Shown here piece by piece: positions 41,269 through 51,458 of a stretch of DNA of 64,000 nt. Location of the stretch: the NCBI GenBank assembly GCA_019186965.1, contig JABARV010000015.1:62001-126000 (forward strand), written 5' to 3'. Origin of the DNA: Turneriella sp. GTDB taxonomy: Bacteria > Spirochaetota > Leptospiria > Turneriellales > Turneriellaceae. The translations under genes and the position numbers were made by a program. The notes below the pieces were generated by a model that did no database searches, was not told the origin of the DNA, and worked only from the letters and a program-made list of their open reading frames with translations. Numbering within the stretch: position 1 is the first letter of the stretch; every line of letters starts with the position of its first letter.

Positions 41269-43320
41269 ATGCGGATGGATGAATTTGCAAATTGGTATGG
41301 CTTTTTGTTTGAGAGGAAATCTGAATTTGCAGAAACTATTTATCGCCGTTTTCTCGACCGTTTAGAAGCCTACACAGATGGCCATTTACCCGATGCTATA
41401 AAGCGCGAACACGCGCTACGGTATTTACTCCCGTCGATACATTTGCTCAAAAGCCCATTTGTATTTCCCGACATGGCGCGTGCTGTTATGCTCCTGCGTG
41501 AAAGCGCGGCAAAGCGGATTGTCATCTACGGCGACAGAGACGCAGACGGAGTTACATCCGCAGCGCTTCTTACGCTTTTTTTACGCGAGCAGTTAAAAGT
41601 AACACCGGCAAATCTTGTAACACTTGTACCCCAAGAAGAAGATAAGTATGGCGTTACAGGCGATGTTGTAAGGCGCGTGGTAGATACAAAACCAGACCTC
41701 TTGATCACTTTAGATTGCGGATCGTCTAACCGTGCCGAGCTTTTAGAAATTTGTGAGGCGACTGGTTGTAGGACAATTATTATTGACCACCATTTTATCC
41801 CCCCTCTTGAGGAAGATTTCCCAAAGGTTGACGCGTTTATCAACCCAAAACGTTTACCCGAGTACGATTTTGCGCGTGATTATTGTACAGCGGCAATTGT
41901 ATTGCGTTTTATCCAGGCGGTTCTTTTTTCTTATACGCGTGATTTTAACGAAGAAATTTCGATTACTACCGATACAGAAACAATTTTTCTTAAAAACGGA
42001 GTTCTTTTAGAAAATCCAGAAGCTTCGGCGGTAACACGGCATTATACCTTACGCAAAGCGCTGCCTTTAGGTATGGGAGAAGCGCACGATTTAGAAAAAA
42101 TTTTTGAGCATATCGCACGCGAAAATTTTGAAGTACGAAAAATTTTTAATTTTTACCAAAAAGCGCCGTCGGCTTTTTCTGCTCTTGAAGTTTTTAACGC
42201 GGTCCAGTCGGCGAGCTTCCGTAAAGTGCAGGCGATTCTTGCTCCTTATATTCCCCTTGCGGCAATTGGGCTTGTTGCAGACCTTATGCCCATTTACGCA
42301 GATAACCGTATTTTGGTACGTTCGGGTTTAGAAATAATTACACGCCAACTCGATGCGTTACCGATGGGGCTTTTGGCGCTCCTCAAAAAGCTCAATTTGG
42401 CAAATACAGTTGCAGAGCAAGACTTGAGTTTTACCCTCTGCCCTGTGATTAACGCCGCAGGCCGTATGGGAAGCGCCAATATTGCCCTCGACGCTCTTCT
42501 CCAAAAAGACCCTTTGGAGGCGGCGAAAGCAGCGCACACCCTTGTAAAACTTAACGATGAACGCAAAGAAAGCTCAAAACGTGCGCTTGAACTTTTAGAT
42601 GAGGCCTTAGATATCCGTTCTTATGAGGCTCCCATCGCTGTAGCGATACACGCCAAGTTCCACCGTGGACTCTCGGGGCTTATCGCGTCTAAAATTTCAG
42701 AAAAATTGGCAAAGCCTTCGGTTGTACTTGTTCCCGACGGTACTTCGTACCGTGGTTCTATACGCGCGTATACCAATGAAAATGTGTACCATATCCTTGA
42801 AAGCCTCTCTATGCATTTACTCCAATTTGGGGGGCACAAACAAGCAGCAGGATTTTCTATCGCAGAGGAAAATTTGCCGCAGTTTATTGACGCCCTTTTT
42901 GCCTTTGCCAATACGTTATTCCAAAAGGGTTCCAAAGAAAGTGAAGAGATAAATCTTGACCCTTTTCGTAATTTTAACCCTCCTTTAGAAATTGAAGTTG
43001 CACGGATGCGTACGCCACTTTGGGACGAACTTTTAATCCACGCACCTTATGGTGTCATTAACCCGCACCCGATTGTAAAAATTTTAAATTCGGGAAAGGT
43101 TGAACTGAGCCCATTAGGTAAAACAGGGGCGCACGCAAAACTCCGCTTTTCTCAACCCGCGGACACCAACATCGAAGGGGTCTGGTTTTTTCACGGCGGC
43201 AAAGCAGAGAGCGTTATCCACCGCGAGGCTATCTCAATAAGCGGTGAACCGCAGGTGGGTAAGTTTATGGGACGCCTCCAGTACCGCCTAAAAATTACTC
43301 AGGTAACTGTGCGTGAGTAA
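41269..43320 (+). CDS. recJ: Single-stranded-DNA-specific exonuclease RecJ
   Basis: 5'-3' exonuclease in RecF-pathway recombination and mismatch repair. DHH motifs are present: GDRDADGV (residues 88-95), LITLDCGSSN, and IIIDHHF with DHH at 173-175. The DHHA1 domain ends with LQFGGHKQAAGFSI, and a C-terminal OB-like domain follows (RMRTPLWDELLIHAPYGVIN). The 683-aa length is longer than E. coli RecJ (577), mainly from a roughly 70-residue insertion after the DHH domain (about 225-300, containing EISITTDTETIFLKNGVLLE). Confidence 0.93.
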   Translation: MRMDEFANWYGFLFERKSEFAETIYRRFLDRLEAYTDGHLPDAIKREHALRYLLPSIHLLKSPFVFPDMARAVMLLRESAAKRIVIYGDRDADGVTSAALLTLFLREQLKVTPANLVTLVPQEEDKYGVTGDVVRRVVDTKPDLLITLDCGSSNRAELLEICEATGCRTIIIDHHFIPPLEEDFPKVDAFINPKRLPEYDFARDYCTAAIVLRFIQAVLFSYTRDFNEEISITTDTETIFLKNGVLLENPEASAVTRHYTLRKALPLGMGEAHDLEKIFEHIARENFEVRKIFNFYQKAPSAFSALEVFNAVQSASFRKVQAILAPYIPLAAIGLVADLMPIYADNRILVRSGLEIITRQLDALPMGLLALLKKLNLANTVAEQDLSFTLCPVINAAGRMGSANIALDALLQKDPLEAAKAAHTLVKLNDERKESSKRALELLDEALDIRSYEAPIAVAIHAKFHRGLSGLIASKISEKLAKPSVVLVPDGTSYRGSIRAYTNENVYHILESLSMHLLQFGGHKQAAGFSIAEENLPQFIDALFAFANTLFQKGSKESEEINLDPFRNFNPPLEIEVARMRTPLWDELLIHAPYGVINPHPIVKILNSGKVELSPLGKTGAHAKLRFSQPADTNIEGVWFFHGGKAESVIHREAISISGEPQVGKFMGRLQYRLKITQVTVRE

Positions 43321-43364
43321 ATAAAATTGGATTTCACGCTGTACTTTAACTAAATTATAGCTTC

Positions 43365-45779
43365 GTGGCAGAAAATAAAGAATCTCTCATTGTTCCTATA
43401 AACCAGTTGCTCCCCCAAGAACTGTTTATTTTACCCGTGCGTCACAGGCCTGTTTTCCCGGGAATGGTTACACCTCTTATTATTGCGGAGGGTAAACTTG
43501 CCGAAGCAATCGAGACTGTCTACAAGTCGAGTGGGCATATTGGGCTTGTTTTACAGCACGACGATACACAGGAAGAAGTAGGGCCTGACCATCTTTTCCA
43601 TGTTGGTACTGCGGCAAAAATATTAAAGCGCATCAATTTACCCGACGGTGGCATCCACCTTCTCGTAAATTCACTCGAACGGTTTCGTATCGAGTCTTTT
43701 GTACACACCGAGCCACAAATGCTTGCGAAGGTTGTGTACGAAATCGAGCCAAGCCAAATACGCGATAAAGAGCTCATCGCTCTCATGCGTAGCGTTCTTA
43801 TCCAAGCGAAAGAAATGATGGCCGAAAACCCCTATTTCACTGAAGAGATGAAACTTACGCTCATTAACGTCGAAGAACCCGGAAAAATTGCCGATTTTGT
43901 TTGTTCTGTACTTAACCTCAAGCGTGAAGAGTTTCAAGAAATTTTAGAAACATTCGATGTGCGCCGCCGTTTAGAAAGAACTCTCCAGTTTCTTGCACGC
44001 GAACTGGCTCTCGTTAAATTGCAGCGCAAAATACAGGGAAAGGTTAACCAAAGCGCAGAAACCAACCAACGCGAATTTTATCTGCGAGAGCAATTAAAAG
44101 CGATTAAAAGCGAGCTTAAGGGGCCAGACACCAAAGAAAAAGACGCGGATTACTACCGGCAAAAAATTGAAGCGGCAAAACTTCCCCCCGAAGCAAAAGA
44201 GAAGGCGCTGGATGAATGTAGCAAACTTGAATACATGGAAACAGCACAGCCCGAATATACCGTTATACGCAACTATCTCGACACGCTACTCGATTTACCG
44301 TGGAGTACGGAAGTTATCGATGAAATTAACATTGAATACGCCCGCAAGGTTTTAAATAGCGACCATTTTGGGCTTAGCGACGTAAAAAATCGCATTTTGG
44401 AATACCTTGCCGTGCGTAGCCTTAAGAAAGACGTTAAAGGTTCAATTATTTGCCTTGTGGGGCCGCCGGGTGTGGGAAAAACTTCTTTGGGACGTTCTAT
44501 TGCGAATGCAATGAAAAAAAAGTTTTTCCGTTTTTCTTTGGGAGGTATGCGCGACGAAGCGGAAATCAAAGGACATCGGCGCACGTACATTGGCGCAATG
44601 CCGGGTAAAATTATCCAAGGGTTAAAAACCACAAAAGCGCGTGATATGGTTTTGATGCTCGACGAAATAGATAAGTTAGGGCGTTCGTACTATGGCGATC
44701 CTGCATCTGCGCTTCTCGAGGTTTTAGATCCACAACAAAATTTTGAGTTTCGCGATCATTTTTTAGATTTACCTTTCGATCTTTCACAAATTACGTTTAT
44801 TACAACCGCAAATACTCTCGAGTCAATTCCCGAGCCGCTTATCGACCGTATGGAAGTGATTAGGTTACCTGGGTACATCCTCGAAGAAAAAATGCAAATT
44901 GCAAAACGCTATCTTGTAAGCCGTGCGATAAACGACTCTGGTCTTACGAAAAAAAATGTGCCACAAATAACTACAGAAGGATTGGAATTTATTATCGATT
45001 CGTATGCACGCGAAGCAGGGGTGCGCCACCTTGAAAAAGAAATCCAAAAACTTTATAGAAAAGCGGCTGCGGCATACGTCGAAAAAAAATCGTTCCCAAG
45101 AAAAATTACCCCTAAAGAAATTCCTCTCTATTTGGGAAAACCGATTTTTACGCGAGACGATGAAAAAATAGACCTCGCTGTAGGTACTGCAATCGGTCTT
45201 GCGTACACCGCAATGGGTGGTGCAACGCTTGCTATCGAGTCGCGTGAATTTCCAGGGCGTGGGCGCGTTAAGTTTACAGGACAAATTGGCAAAGTGATGC
45301 GCGAAAGTTTAGAAATTGCTGTCTCTTATGCCCGTTCTTTGGAAGAAAATGACGCGTTTTGGACAAAGCACGATATCCATATCCATGTTCCCGATGGCGC
45401 AACCCCCAAGGATGGTCCATCGGCGGGTGTGACGATTACCACCGCGCTTTTGTCGCTTTTGAGGAATAAAAAAATTCGCTCTGGTTTTGCAATGACAGGA
45501 GAAATTCGCCTTACGGGAGATGTACTTCCCATTGGCGGGTTACGCGAAAAAATTGTTGCGGCGCGTCGTGTAGGGATTAAACACGTTATTTTTCCGTTTG
45601 CAAATTTGCGTGATTTTGAAGAGCTCCCTAAGGAGCTTAAAACGGGAATCTATATACACGCGGTGAAACACTACAGCGAGATTGAAGAGTTGCTTTTTTC
45701 AAATGGCTTAAATAAAAAAACTTACAAAAATGCGCCACAAAAAAAAGTAAAAGATATACATATAAAACACAAAAAATAA
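43365..45779 (+). CDS. lon: ATP-dependent Lon protease
   Basis: Cytoplasmic AAA+ protease that degrades misfolded and regulatory proteins. The N-terminal LON domain covers about residues 18-210. Walker A is GPPGVGKT (366-373), Walker B MLDEID (431-436), and the catalytic dyad is Ser686 (PKDGPSAG) and Lys729 (GGLREK), 43 residues apart as in E. coli. The last 25 residues are lysine-rich. GTG start at 43365; the 44-bp gap to recJ may hold a promoter, but no heat-shock operator (CIRCE) is visible. Confidence 0.97.
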   Translation: MAENKESLIVPINQLLPQELFILPVRHRPVFPGMVTPLIIAEGKLAEAIETVYKSSGHIGLVLQHDDTQEEVGPDHLFHVGTAAKILKRINLPDGGIHLLVNSLERFRIESFVHTEPQMLAKVVYEIEPSQIRDKELIALMRSVLIQAKEMMAENPYFTEEMKLTLINVEEPGKIADFVCSVLNLKREEFQEILETFDVRRRLERTLQFLARELALVKLQRKIQGKVNQSAETNQREFYLREQLKAIKSELKGPDTKEKDADYYRQKIEAAKLPPEAKEKALDECSKLEYMETAQPEYTVIRNYLDTLLDLPWSTEVIDEINIEYARKVLNSDHFGLSDVKNRILEYLAVRSLKKDVKGSIICLVGPPGVGKTSLGRSIANAMKKKFFRFSLGGMRDEAEIKGHRRTYIGAMPGKIIQGLKTTKARDMVLMLDEIDKLGRSYYGDPASALLEVLDPQQNFEFRDHFLDLPFDLSQITFITTANTLESIPEPLIDRMEVIRLPGYILEEKMQIAKRYLVSRAINDSGLTKKNVPQITTEGLEFIIDSYAREAGVRHLEKEIQKLYRKAAAAYVEKKSFPRKITPKEIPLYLGKPIFTRDDEKIDLAVGTAIGLAYTAMGGATLAIESREFPGRGRVKFTGQIGKVMRESLEIAVSYARSLEENDAFWTKHDIHIHVPDGATPKDGPSAGVTITTALLSLLRNKKIRSGFAMTGEIRLTGDVLPIGGLREKIVAARRVGIKHVIFPFANLRDFEELPKELKTGIYIHAVKHYSEIEELLFSNGLNKKTYKNAPQKKVKDIHIKHKK

Positions 45780-45783
45780 ATTC

Positions 45784-46770
45784 TTGGCATTTGATTGGAC
45801 AAAAATTTCTATCGCTCCCATGATGGAGATTACCGACTGGCGTTTTCGGTATTTTATGCGCCTTATCAATCGTGACGTACGCCTTTACACAGAAATGGTT
45901 GTGGCGCACGCAATTGTTCGCGGTGATTATAAGCGTTTACTTAAATTCGACACAAGCGAACATCCCGTTGTTTTGCAGTTAGGGGGAAACAACGCACAAA
46001 TTTTATCTGAAGCGGCAAAGCTTGGTGAGGATTTTGGGTACGATGCAATAGACCTTAATTGTGGTTGCCCTTCAGGGCGTGTTGAAAGTGGCGAATTTGG
46101 AGTAACCCTTATGCGCGAAGAAGAGCTTGTCGCCGAAATTATTTCGCGTATGCATTCTCGGCTTAAAATACCCGTGAGCGTTAAGTGCCGTATTGGAATT
46201 ACGGGAGAAGAATCCGAAGAGAAGTTAATCCGGTTTGTAAAAAAAGTAAAAGACGCTGGCGCAAGTAGGGTGACAATCCATGCACGCACTGCTACTTTAG
46301 GCGGGGTTGCTCGTAAAGGCAATGCGAATATAAATATCCAGGGGCTTTCACCAAAAGAAAATCGCGAAATTCCTCCGCTAAATTATAATCTTGTGTATAG
46401 GGTAAAAAAACTTTTTCCAAATTTTTCTATCGAGATAAATGGCGGTGTAAAAACAAAAGATGCGATAGAAAGCCACTTGCAAAACGTCGACCGTGTAATG
46501 CTTGGCCGTCTTGCGCATGAAAATCCTTTTTTCTTTTCGGATGGTCGGCTTTCGCGTAAAGAAATTTTAGAGGCTGTGGCAAGTTTTGCCGAAGCTAACG
46601 GCAATGGAGGTATTAGCGCAGCGCGTTTTTTTACAAATATGCTCAACCTTTTCCACTCTCTGCCTGGGGCGCGTAAAATCCGACGTTTTTTAAGCGAAGA
46701 GGGAAGACACCTTTCGCCTATAGAGGCAATTAGAAAATTGCAAAATGCCGCGGGAGTTATCCTTGAATAA
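45784..46770 (+). CDS. dus: tRNA-dihydrouridine synthase
   Basis: FMN-dependent reduction of uridine to dihydrouridine in tRNA. The TIM barrel shows APMMEITDWRFRYF (residues 11-24), LQLGGNNAQ, DLNCGCPSGRVESGEFG with the catalytic Cys95, VSVKCRIGI, VTIHARTA and INGGVKTKDAIESHL. The set of motifs (VESGxFGxxLM) is closest to the DusA class. TTG start four bases behind lon, without an evident Shine-Dalgarno, suggesting coupling. It converges on the RND gene with a 2-bp gap. Confidence 0.93.
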   Translation: MAFDWTKISIAPMMEITDWRFRYFMRLINRDVRLYTEMVVAHAIVRGDYKRLLKFDTSEHPVVLQLGGNNAQILSEAAKLGEDFGYDAIDLNCGCPSGRVESGEFGVTLMREEELVAEIISRMHSRLKIPVSVKCRIGITGEESEEKLIRFVKKVKDAGASRVTIHARTATLGGVARKGNANINIQGLSPKENREIPPLNYNLVYRVKKLFPNFSIEINGGVKTKDAIESHLQNVDRVMLGRLAHENPFFFSDGRLSRKEILEAVASFAEANGNGGISAARFFTNMLNLFHSLPGARKIRRFLSEEGRHLSPIEAIRKLQNAAGVILE

Positions 46771-46772
46771 AA

Positions 46773-49700
46773 TTAAACTTCCGGTGGTGGCTGTTTTTTT
46801 CGTACGCGTTTTTTCTTTGTTGCTGTCGCAGGTGCCTCGGCACTTGTATTTTCTTTGGCGATAATTATGCCATCTTCGTCTCTTTTTTGTGGCGGCGGAG
46901 AATTCAAAAAAATCATCGTATAAAGCGTGGGAAGAAGCAGCGCGGTAAGGATTGTCGCAATGATAAGTCCGCCGATAACGACAGAGGCAAGTGGCTTTTG
47001 TACTTCTGAGCCTAAGCCAGAATTTATCGCCATTGGCAAAAAGCCAAGCCCAGCCACCAATGTAGTGATAATCACCGGTCGAAAGCGATCAAGAGTGCCC
47101 TCAAAAATTAAATCACGCACGCTCGCCGTCGGATGCTTTACACGCAACTCGTCATAATGCGTGACAAGAACCAAACTATTTAAGATGGCAATCCCCATCA
47201 GCGCGATAAAACCCACTCCAGCGGAAATACTAAAGTTCATACCAATTGCATTTAACGTAAGTACTCCACCTACAACCGCAACGGGAATTCCCATAAAGAC
47301 AAGTAGGGATTGTTTGTAGCCGCCAAAGTAGCGCAAGAGTAAAAGAAAAATCGCCAAAAGCGTAATTGGAATAATAATCGCTAACCGTTTTGAAGCGCGT
47401 TGTAAATTCTTAAATTGCCCTCCCCATGTTATCTCGTAGAAAGGTGGTAGTTTTAGATTTTCTTCAATAGCTTTTTGTGCGCGGTTGACAAACGTTTGTA
47501 CGTCGACGCCTGCAAGGTTAATCGAAAGCGCTGCATAGCGCCGCCCTTGGCTACGCGCAATTGTCGTAACCTGTTCGCGCTCTTGAATTTTGGCAACTAA
47601 ATGGAGTGGAACGCTTCCACCTGCGTCAAGCCCCACAGGGATGTTACGTATTTGCCGCACGTCGTTACGCTGCTTTGAGTCCAAACGCGTAATAATTGGA
47701 AAGCGGTACGAATTTTCGTAATAGTTTCCAATTTTGTGTCCGCTCATTGCTGTTTCTACCACTTGGTTTACGTCTTTAAGATCGAGTCCATAGTAAGAGA
47801 TAGCGTTGTAATCGAGTTCAATATCAAGAACAGGACTCTTTGCAAGAGCAATTATGGGATCACTTTGTACACTTTGTACTCCAGAAATTTTTTCGATAAT
47901 AGCTTGTCCTTTGTTCATAATTTCATGGAGTTCGTTGAGGTCGGTACCGTAGACGCGCATTGTTACGTCCGCACGCGAACCTTCGAGCATTTCGTTAAAA
48001 CGCATTTCAATTGGTTGCGTGATTGAAATTTCCTGTGCGCTAAGTGGTTTTTGCGCAAGAATCGCTTCTTGCATTTTATTCATTAGCTTTTCTTTCGTTA
48101 TTGGCTTACCGTTCTCTTTACGCCATTTTTTAGAATCTTTTTCTAAAATAACAAACGTGTCTGAAAAAAACACGCCTTGGGGGTCTGTTGCCGCGTCGGA
48201 TGTACCAAAGCGCGAAAAGACTTCTTTTGCTTCTGGAAAAGTAAGTATAATTTTTTCTGAATTTATTTGCATCTCAAGAGATTTATCGAAACTTGTTGAG
48301 ACCGCTCGGCTAAGGTTAATTACCGCATCGCCTTCGTTAAGCCGTGGAATAAAATCGCCTCCCAAGCGCGTAAAAAGAAAAAATGACAAGAGGGTTAGTG
48401 CGATAGTTGGAGCGATGATATACCACGGCCTTTTGAGCGCAAAACGCAAAAGGGGTTCGTATCCTTTCAAAATGTACCGTAAAATAATAGGTGTGTGGTG
48501 TACTCCTTCCTTTTCGCTTGGCGCCTTCGTCGCTTTCTTTCTTTTCAACCGAAAAAATAAATAACCCAAAACGGGCATCAGTACAATTGCCAAAACGAGA
48601 GAAGCTGCCATTGCAAGTAACACCGTTTGTGCCATGGGACGAAACATTTTGCCTTCAACGCCTTCTAAGGCAAAAAGTGGAACAAAAACACCCATGATGA
48701 TAATGAGCGCCGTAATAACAGGTTTTAGCACCTCTAAAGTAGATTCTAAAATTAATTGCCGTTTTATTTTCCCCTTGAGAAGCGTTGGATCGGGATAATC
48801 TTCCATGCGACGGATCATATTTTCAAACATAACAACAGAACCGTCGACCAAAAGCCCAAAGTCGATTGCCCCTAAGCTCATCAAATTTCCCGAAACGTGA
48901 AAATGGTTCATGCCAATAACGGCGATAAGCATCGAAACGGGTATTGCAAGAGAGACAAGAATTGCCGCACGAATATTACCCAGTATCATAAGGAGCACAA
49001 TGACAACAAACGCCGCACCTTCGCTCAAGTTTTTAAGGACTGTTTTCACCGTCGCGTTTACAAGATAGTCGCGTGAATATAGCGCTTTAACCTCTACATC
49101 TTGCGGTAAGTCGAGTTTTTTGAAAGCTTTGTTAATTGCATGCGCAACGTTACGGCTGTTTGCCCCTGCAAGCATCATTGGCATTCCAATAATTGCTTCT
49201 TCGCCTTTGTACGTAGCGCCGCCTAAGGGTTGTGGATGGTGGAATATAACTTCGCAAATTTCACCGAGTTTAACCGGCGCACCAAAAAAAGAACGCTTGA
49301 TCGGTATTTGCCTAATTTTCTCTAAACTCGTAACTTGGCCTAGTGTACGGATAACAATTTGTTTTCCGTCGCGCTGTATGTAGCCTCCGCCGTAGTTCTC
49401 GCCAATTGTTTGTAGGCGCTCAACAACTTGTTCAATAGTAAGTCCATGTGAAGCAAGACGCGTAGTGTTTAGATTGATATGAATTTCTTTGGGATAACCG
49501 CCGAAAGTATCTACATCTGCAACGCCCTTTATGCTTTTAAGTTGTCTTTTAATTAAATAGTCTTGAACTGTACGTAAGTAAATTAGCCTGTCACGCTCCG
49601 GTAATTTAGCAAGTGGTGTATTTGGTTTTGCCTGAACAACGTAGAAGAAGACTTCCCCTAGCCCTGTCGAAAGCGGTGCAAGTTCGGGAGTAATTCCAGT

Positions 49701-50066
49701 AGGTAATGAGTCCTTTACCTGATTGAGCCTCTCGCTAATCTGTTGCCGTGCAAGAAAGGGATTTGCGTCCTCATCAAAAATAATTGTGATAAGCGAAAGC
49801 CCGTATTTCGAAACCGAACGTATCTCTTCAACTTTGGGGATTCCTTGGAGCTCTGTTTCGATAACATACGTCACTGTCGACTCGACTTTTTCGGGATCAA
49901 GAGCGCCGGTGCGGGTAATTACCATCGACTGCACGTTTGTAATGTCAGGAACTGCATCGACGGGAAGTTTGGTTATAGAAAAAAAACCCGCAATACAAAG
50001 GACAACAAAAACGCCTAGAACAAGCGAGCGGTTTCGCAGTGCGCCATCAATGATTTTGGAAAACAT
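46773..50066 (-). CDS. CusA/CzcA-type heavy-metal RND efflux pump
   Basis: 1097-aa inner-membrane pump with two repeats of one span, a large periplasmic domain and five further spans. HME-type features are TKLPVDAVPDITNVQ near the N terminus, GLGEVFFYVV, and the proton-relay helix DFGLLVDGSVVMFEN with two Asp and one Glu; the second half carries IPVAVVGGVLTLNAIGMNFS. This branch exports Cu/Ag, Co/Zn/Cd or Ni; the ion cannot be told from the sequence. A charged tail of about 40 residues ends it (KKKRVRKKQPPP). Translation overlaps the outer-membrane partner by 20 bp. No membrane-fusion protein gene is adjacent. Confidence 0.9.
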   Translation of the reverse strand: MFSKIIDGALRNRSLVLGVFVVLCIAGFFSITKLPVDAVPDITNVQSMVITRTGALDPEKVESTVTYVIETELQGIPKVEEIRSVSKYGLSLITIIFDEDANPFLARQQISERLNQVKDSLPTGITPELAPLSTGLGEVFFYVVQAKPNTPLAKLPERDRLIYLRTVQDYLIKRQLKSIKGVADVDTFGGYPKEIHINLNTTRLASHGLTIEQVVERLQTIGENYGGGYIQRDGKQIVIRTLGQVTSLEKIRQIPIKRSFFGAPVKLGEICEVIFHHPQPLGGATYKGEEAIIGMPMMLAGANSRNVAHAINKAFKKLDLPQDVEVKALYSRDYLVNATVKTVLKNLSEGAAFVVIVLLMILGNIRAAILVSLAIPVSMLIAVIGMNHFHVSGNLMSLGAIDFGLLVDGSVVMFENMIRRMEDYPDPTLLKGKIKRQLILESTLEVLKPVITALIIIMGVFVPLFALEGVEGKMFRPMAQTVLLAMAASLVLAIVLMPVLGYLFFRLKRKKATKAPSEKEGVHHTPIILRYILKGYEPLLRFALKRPWYIIAPTIALTLLSFFLFTRLGGDFIPRLNEGDAVINLSRAVSTSFDKSLEMQINSEKIILTFPEAKEVFSRFGTSDAATDPQGVFFSDTFVILEKDSKKWRKENGKPITKEKLMNKMQEAILAQKPLSAQEISITQPIEMRFNEMLEGSRADVTMRVYGTDLNELHEIMNKGQAIIEKISGVQSVQSDPIIALAKSPVLDIELDYNAISYYGLDLKDVNQVVETAMSGHKIGNYYENSYRFPIITRLDSKQRNDVRQIRNIPVGLDAGGSVPLHLVAKIQEREQVTTIARSQGRRYAALSINLAGVDVQTFVNRAQKAIEENLKLPPFYEITWGGQFKNLQRASKRLAIIIPITLLAIFLLLLRYFGGYKQSLLVFMGIPVAVVGGVLTLNAIGMNFSISAGVGFIALMGIAILNSLVLVTHYDELRVKHPTASVRDLIFEGTLDRFRPVIITTLVAGLGFLPMAINSGLGSEVQKPLASVVIGGLIIATILTALLLPTLYTMIFLNSPPPQKRDEDGIIIAKENTSAEAPATATKKKRVRKKQPPPEV

Positions 50067-51354
50067 ATAAATTTCCTTTGTAGGGAACGCTTTCGCCCAT
50101 AAGTAAAATCATTTGCGCAATCGTTTGCACAAGCTCAAGCTGAGTGTCATAGTACGCAAGGTATGCCTCGTGCGTTTTAAGTTCTAATTCCAAATACGAC
50201 AAAAGATCAATTCTTCCTAATTTGAGTTCGCGATCGGCATACCGCATTTGCCGTTCGAGTGCAGGAATTTTTTTGCTGTGAAAACCATCGAATAAAGTTT
50301 TCTTTTGCATATACTCGGCGTGTGCCGCACGCGACAACTGCATAACTTCACGAGTGAGATATTTTTTCTCTTTCTCTGCTGCCGCTAAACGTTTTTGGGT
50401 TGCTTCAACAGCTGCGCGGTTTGCATTTAAAATAGGGATAGGTAGCGAAACGGCGCCTCCAAAAAATTCATTAGCGCCTGGATGCTCCAAAGTTTCGCGG
50501 CGGTAAAATGCGGATAAACTCATATCGGGCAAAGGAACTCTCTTTTGAAAAGATTCTTCGGCTCTTAAACGGGCGATTTCTAAATCTTTTGCTTTTAATT
50601 GCCTGTTGCCTTTGATAACTTTTCCCAAATAGTCTTCTATGTTAATATCGACAAGATCCACAATCCAAGGAGTAACGATATTTACTTTTTCTTTTTCGTC
50701 TAAGTATATATTTAATTTTTGCCATGTTCTCTCAACTTCTGCGGACTCTTCAGCAAGAGTTTTTTGGAGCGCGATAAGTTGCGTTGAGACAATATTGCGT
50801 TGAATAACTTTCGCGGGTGAGGCATATGCTTGTGCACGCATGTATGTACGCATAAGAGAGATACGGCGGATGCGATCTTTACTATGAGAAGCTTTTTGCT
50901 CTGCTATGGAAAAAGCGTACGCATAGTACGCAGCTTCCAGCGATAACCTTTCCGCCAGTTCATCACCCTGCATTTTTTGTAATGCTGCTTCTTTCTCGAA
51001 AATAGCGCCATGTGCGGAAAGTTTTCCCGGAAAATAAAAAGGTTGGGTTACGCGTATATCGTACGTCATATTGTTGTTTAAGGGATCCCTAAGCCGGCCG
51101 ATTTCCGCAGCAACCGTGGGGTTTTGCCATGCTGTCGCTTGGCGGCCTTGCGCTTCAACGCTTTCAACTTTAAGTTTTTGCGCCTGTATCCATTCGCTGC
51201 GGGAACGTACGCGCTCATCGATTTGTTCGAGGGAATACGTTATCCGTGAAGTATTTTCTTTTGTAGAGGTGTTTTCTTCTACAAGAAAAGGTTGCGCCTC
51301 CATTGCAAAAAGCACGGAGGTTAATAATAAAAATAGTGTGCTTGTAGACTTCAT
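50047..51354 (-). CDS. CusC/CzcC-like outer-membrane efflux protein (TolC family)
   Basis: 435 aa from ATG at 51354, which begins a signal peptide (STLFLLLTSVLFAMEAQ); the frame is open a further 28 codons. Two TolC-type repeats are visible with long heptad helices: LEQIDERVRSRSEWIQAQKL ... TAWQNPTVAAEIG, and EDYLGKVIKGNRQLKAKDLE ... GGAVSLPIPILNANRAAVEA. It forms the trans-envelope channel for the pump encoded by the overlapping downstream gene. A fatty-acylation Cys is not present at the cleavage site. Confidence 0.88.
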   Translation of the reverse strand: MKSTSTLFLLLTSVLFAMEAQPFLVEENTSTKENTSRITYSLEQIDERVRSRSEWIQAQKLKVESVEAQGRQATAWQNPTVAAEIGRLRDPLNNNMTYDIRVTQPFYFPGKLSAHGAIFEKEAALQKMQGDELAERLSLEAAYYAYAFSIAEQKASHSKDRIRRISLMRTYMRAQAYASPAKVIQRNIVSTQLIALQKTLAEESAEVERTWQKLNIYLDEKEKVNIVTPWIVDLVDINIEDYLGKVIKGNRQLKAKDLEIARLRAEESFQKRVPLPDMSLSAFYRRETLEHPGANEFFGGAVSLPIPILNANRAAVEATQKRLAAAEKEKKYLTREVMQLSRAAHAEYMQKKTLFDGFHSKKIPALERQMRYADRELKLGRIDLLSYLELELKTHEAYLAYYDTQLELVQTIAQMILLMGESVPYKGNLYVFQNH

Positions 51355-51458
51355 AAAAGTACCCAATTTAAGCAGGCTTGCTTGTGTCAAAAAAGATAAG
51401 AAGGACATGCGAGCGAGAATAAAGTGACACACGCGCACAAAAGTTTTTTACGACACCT

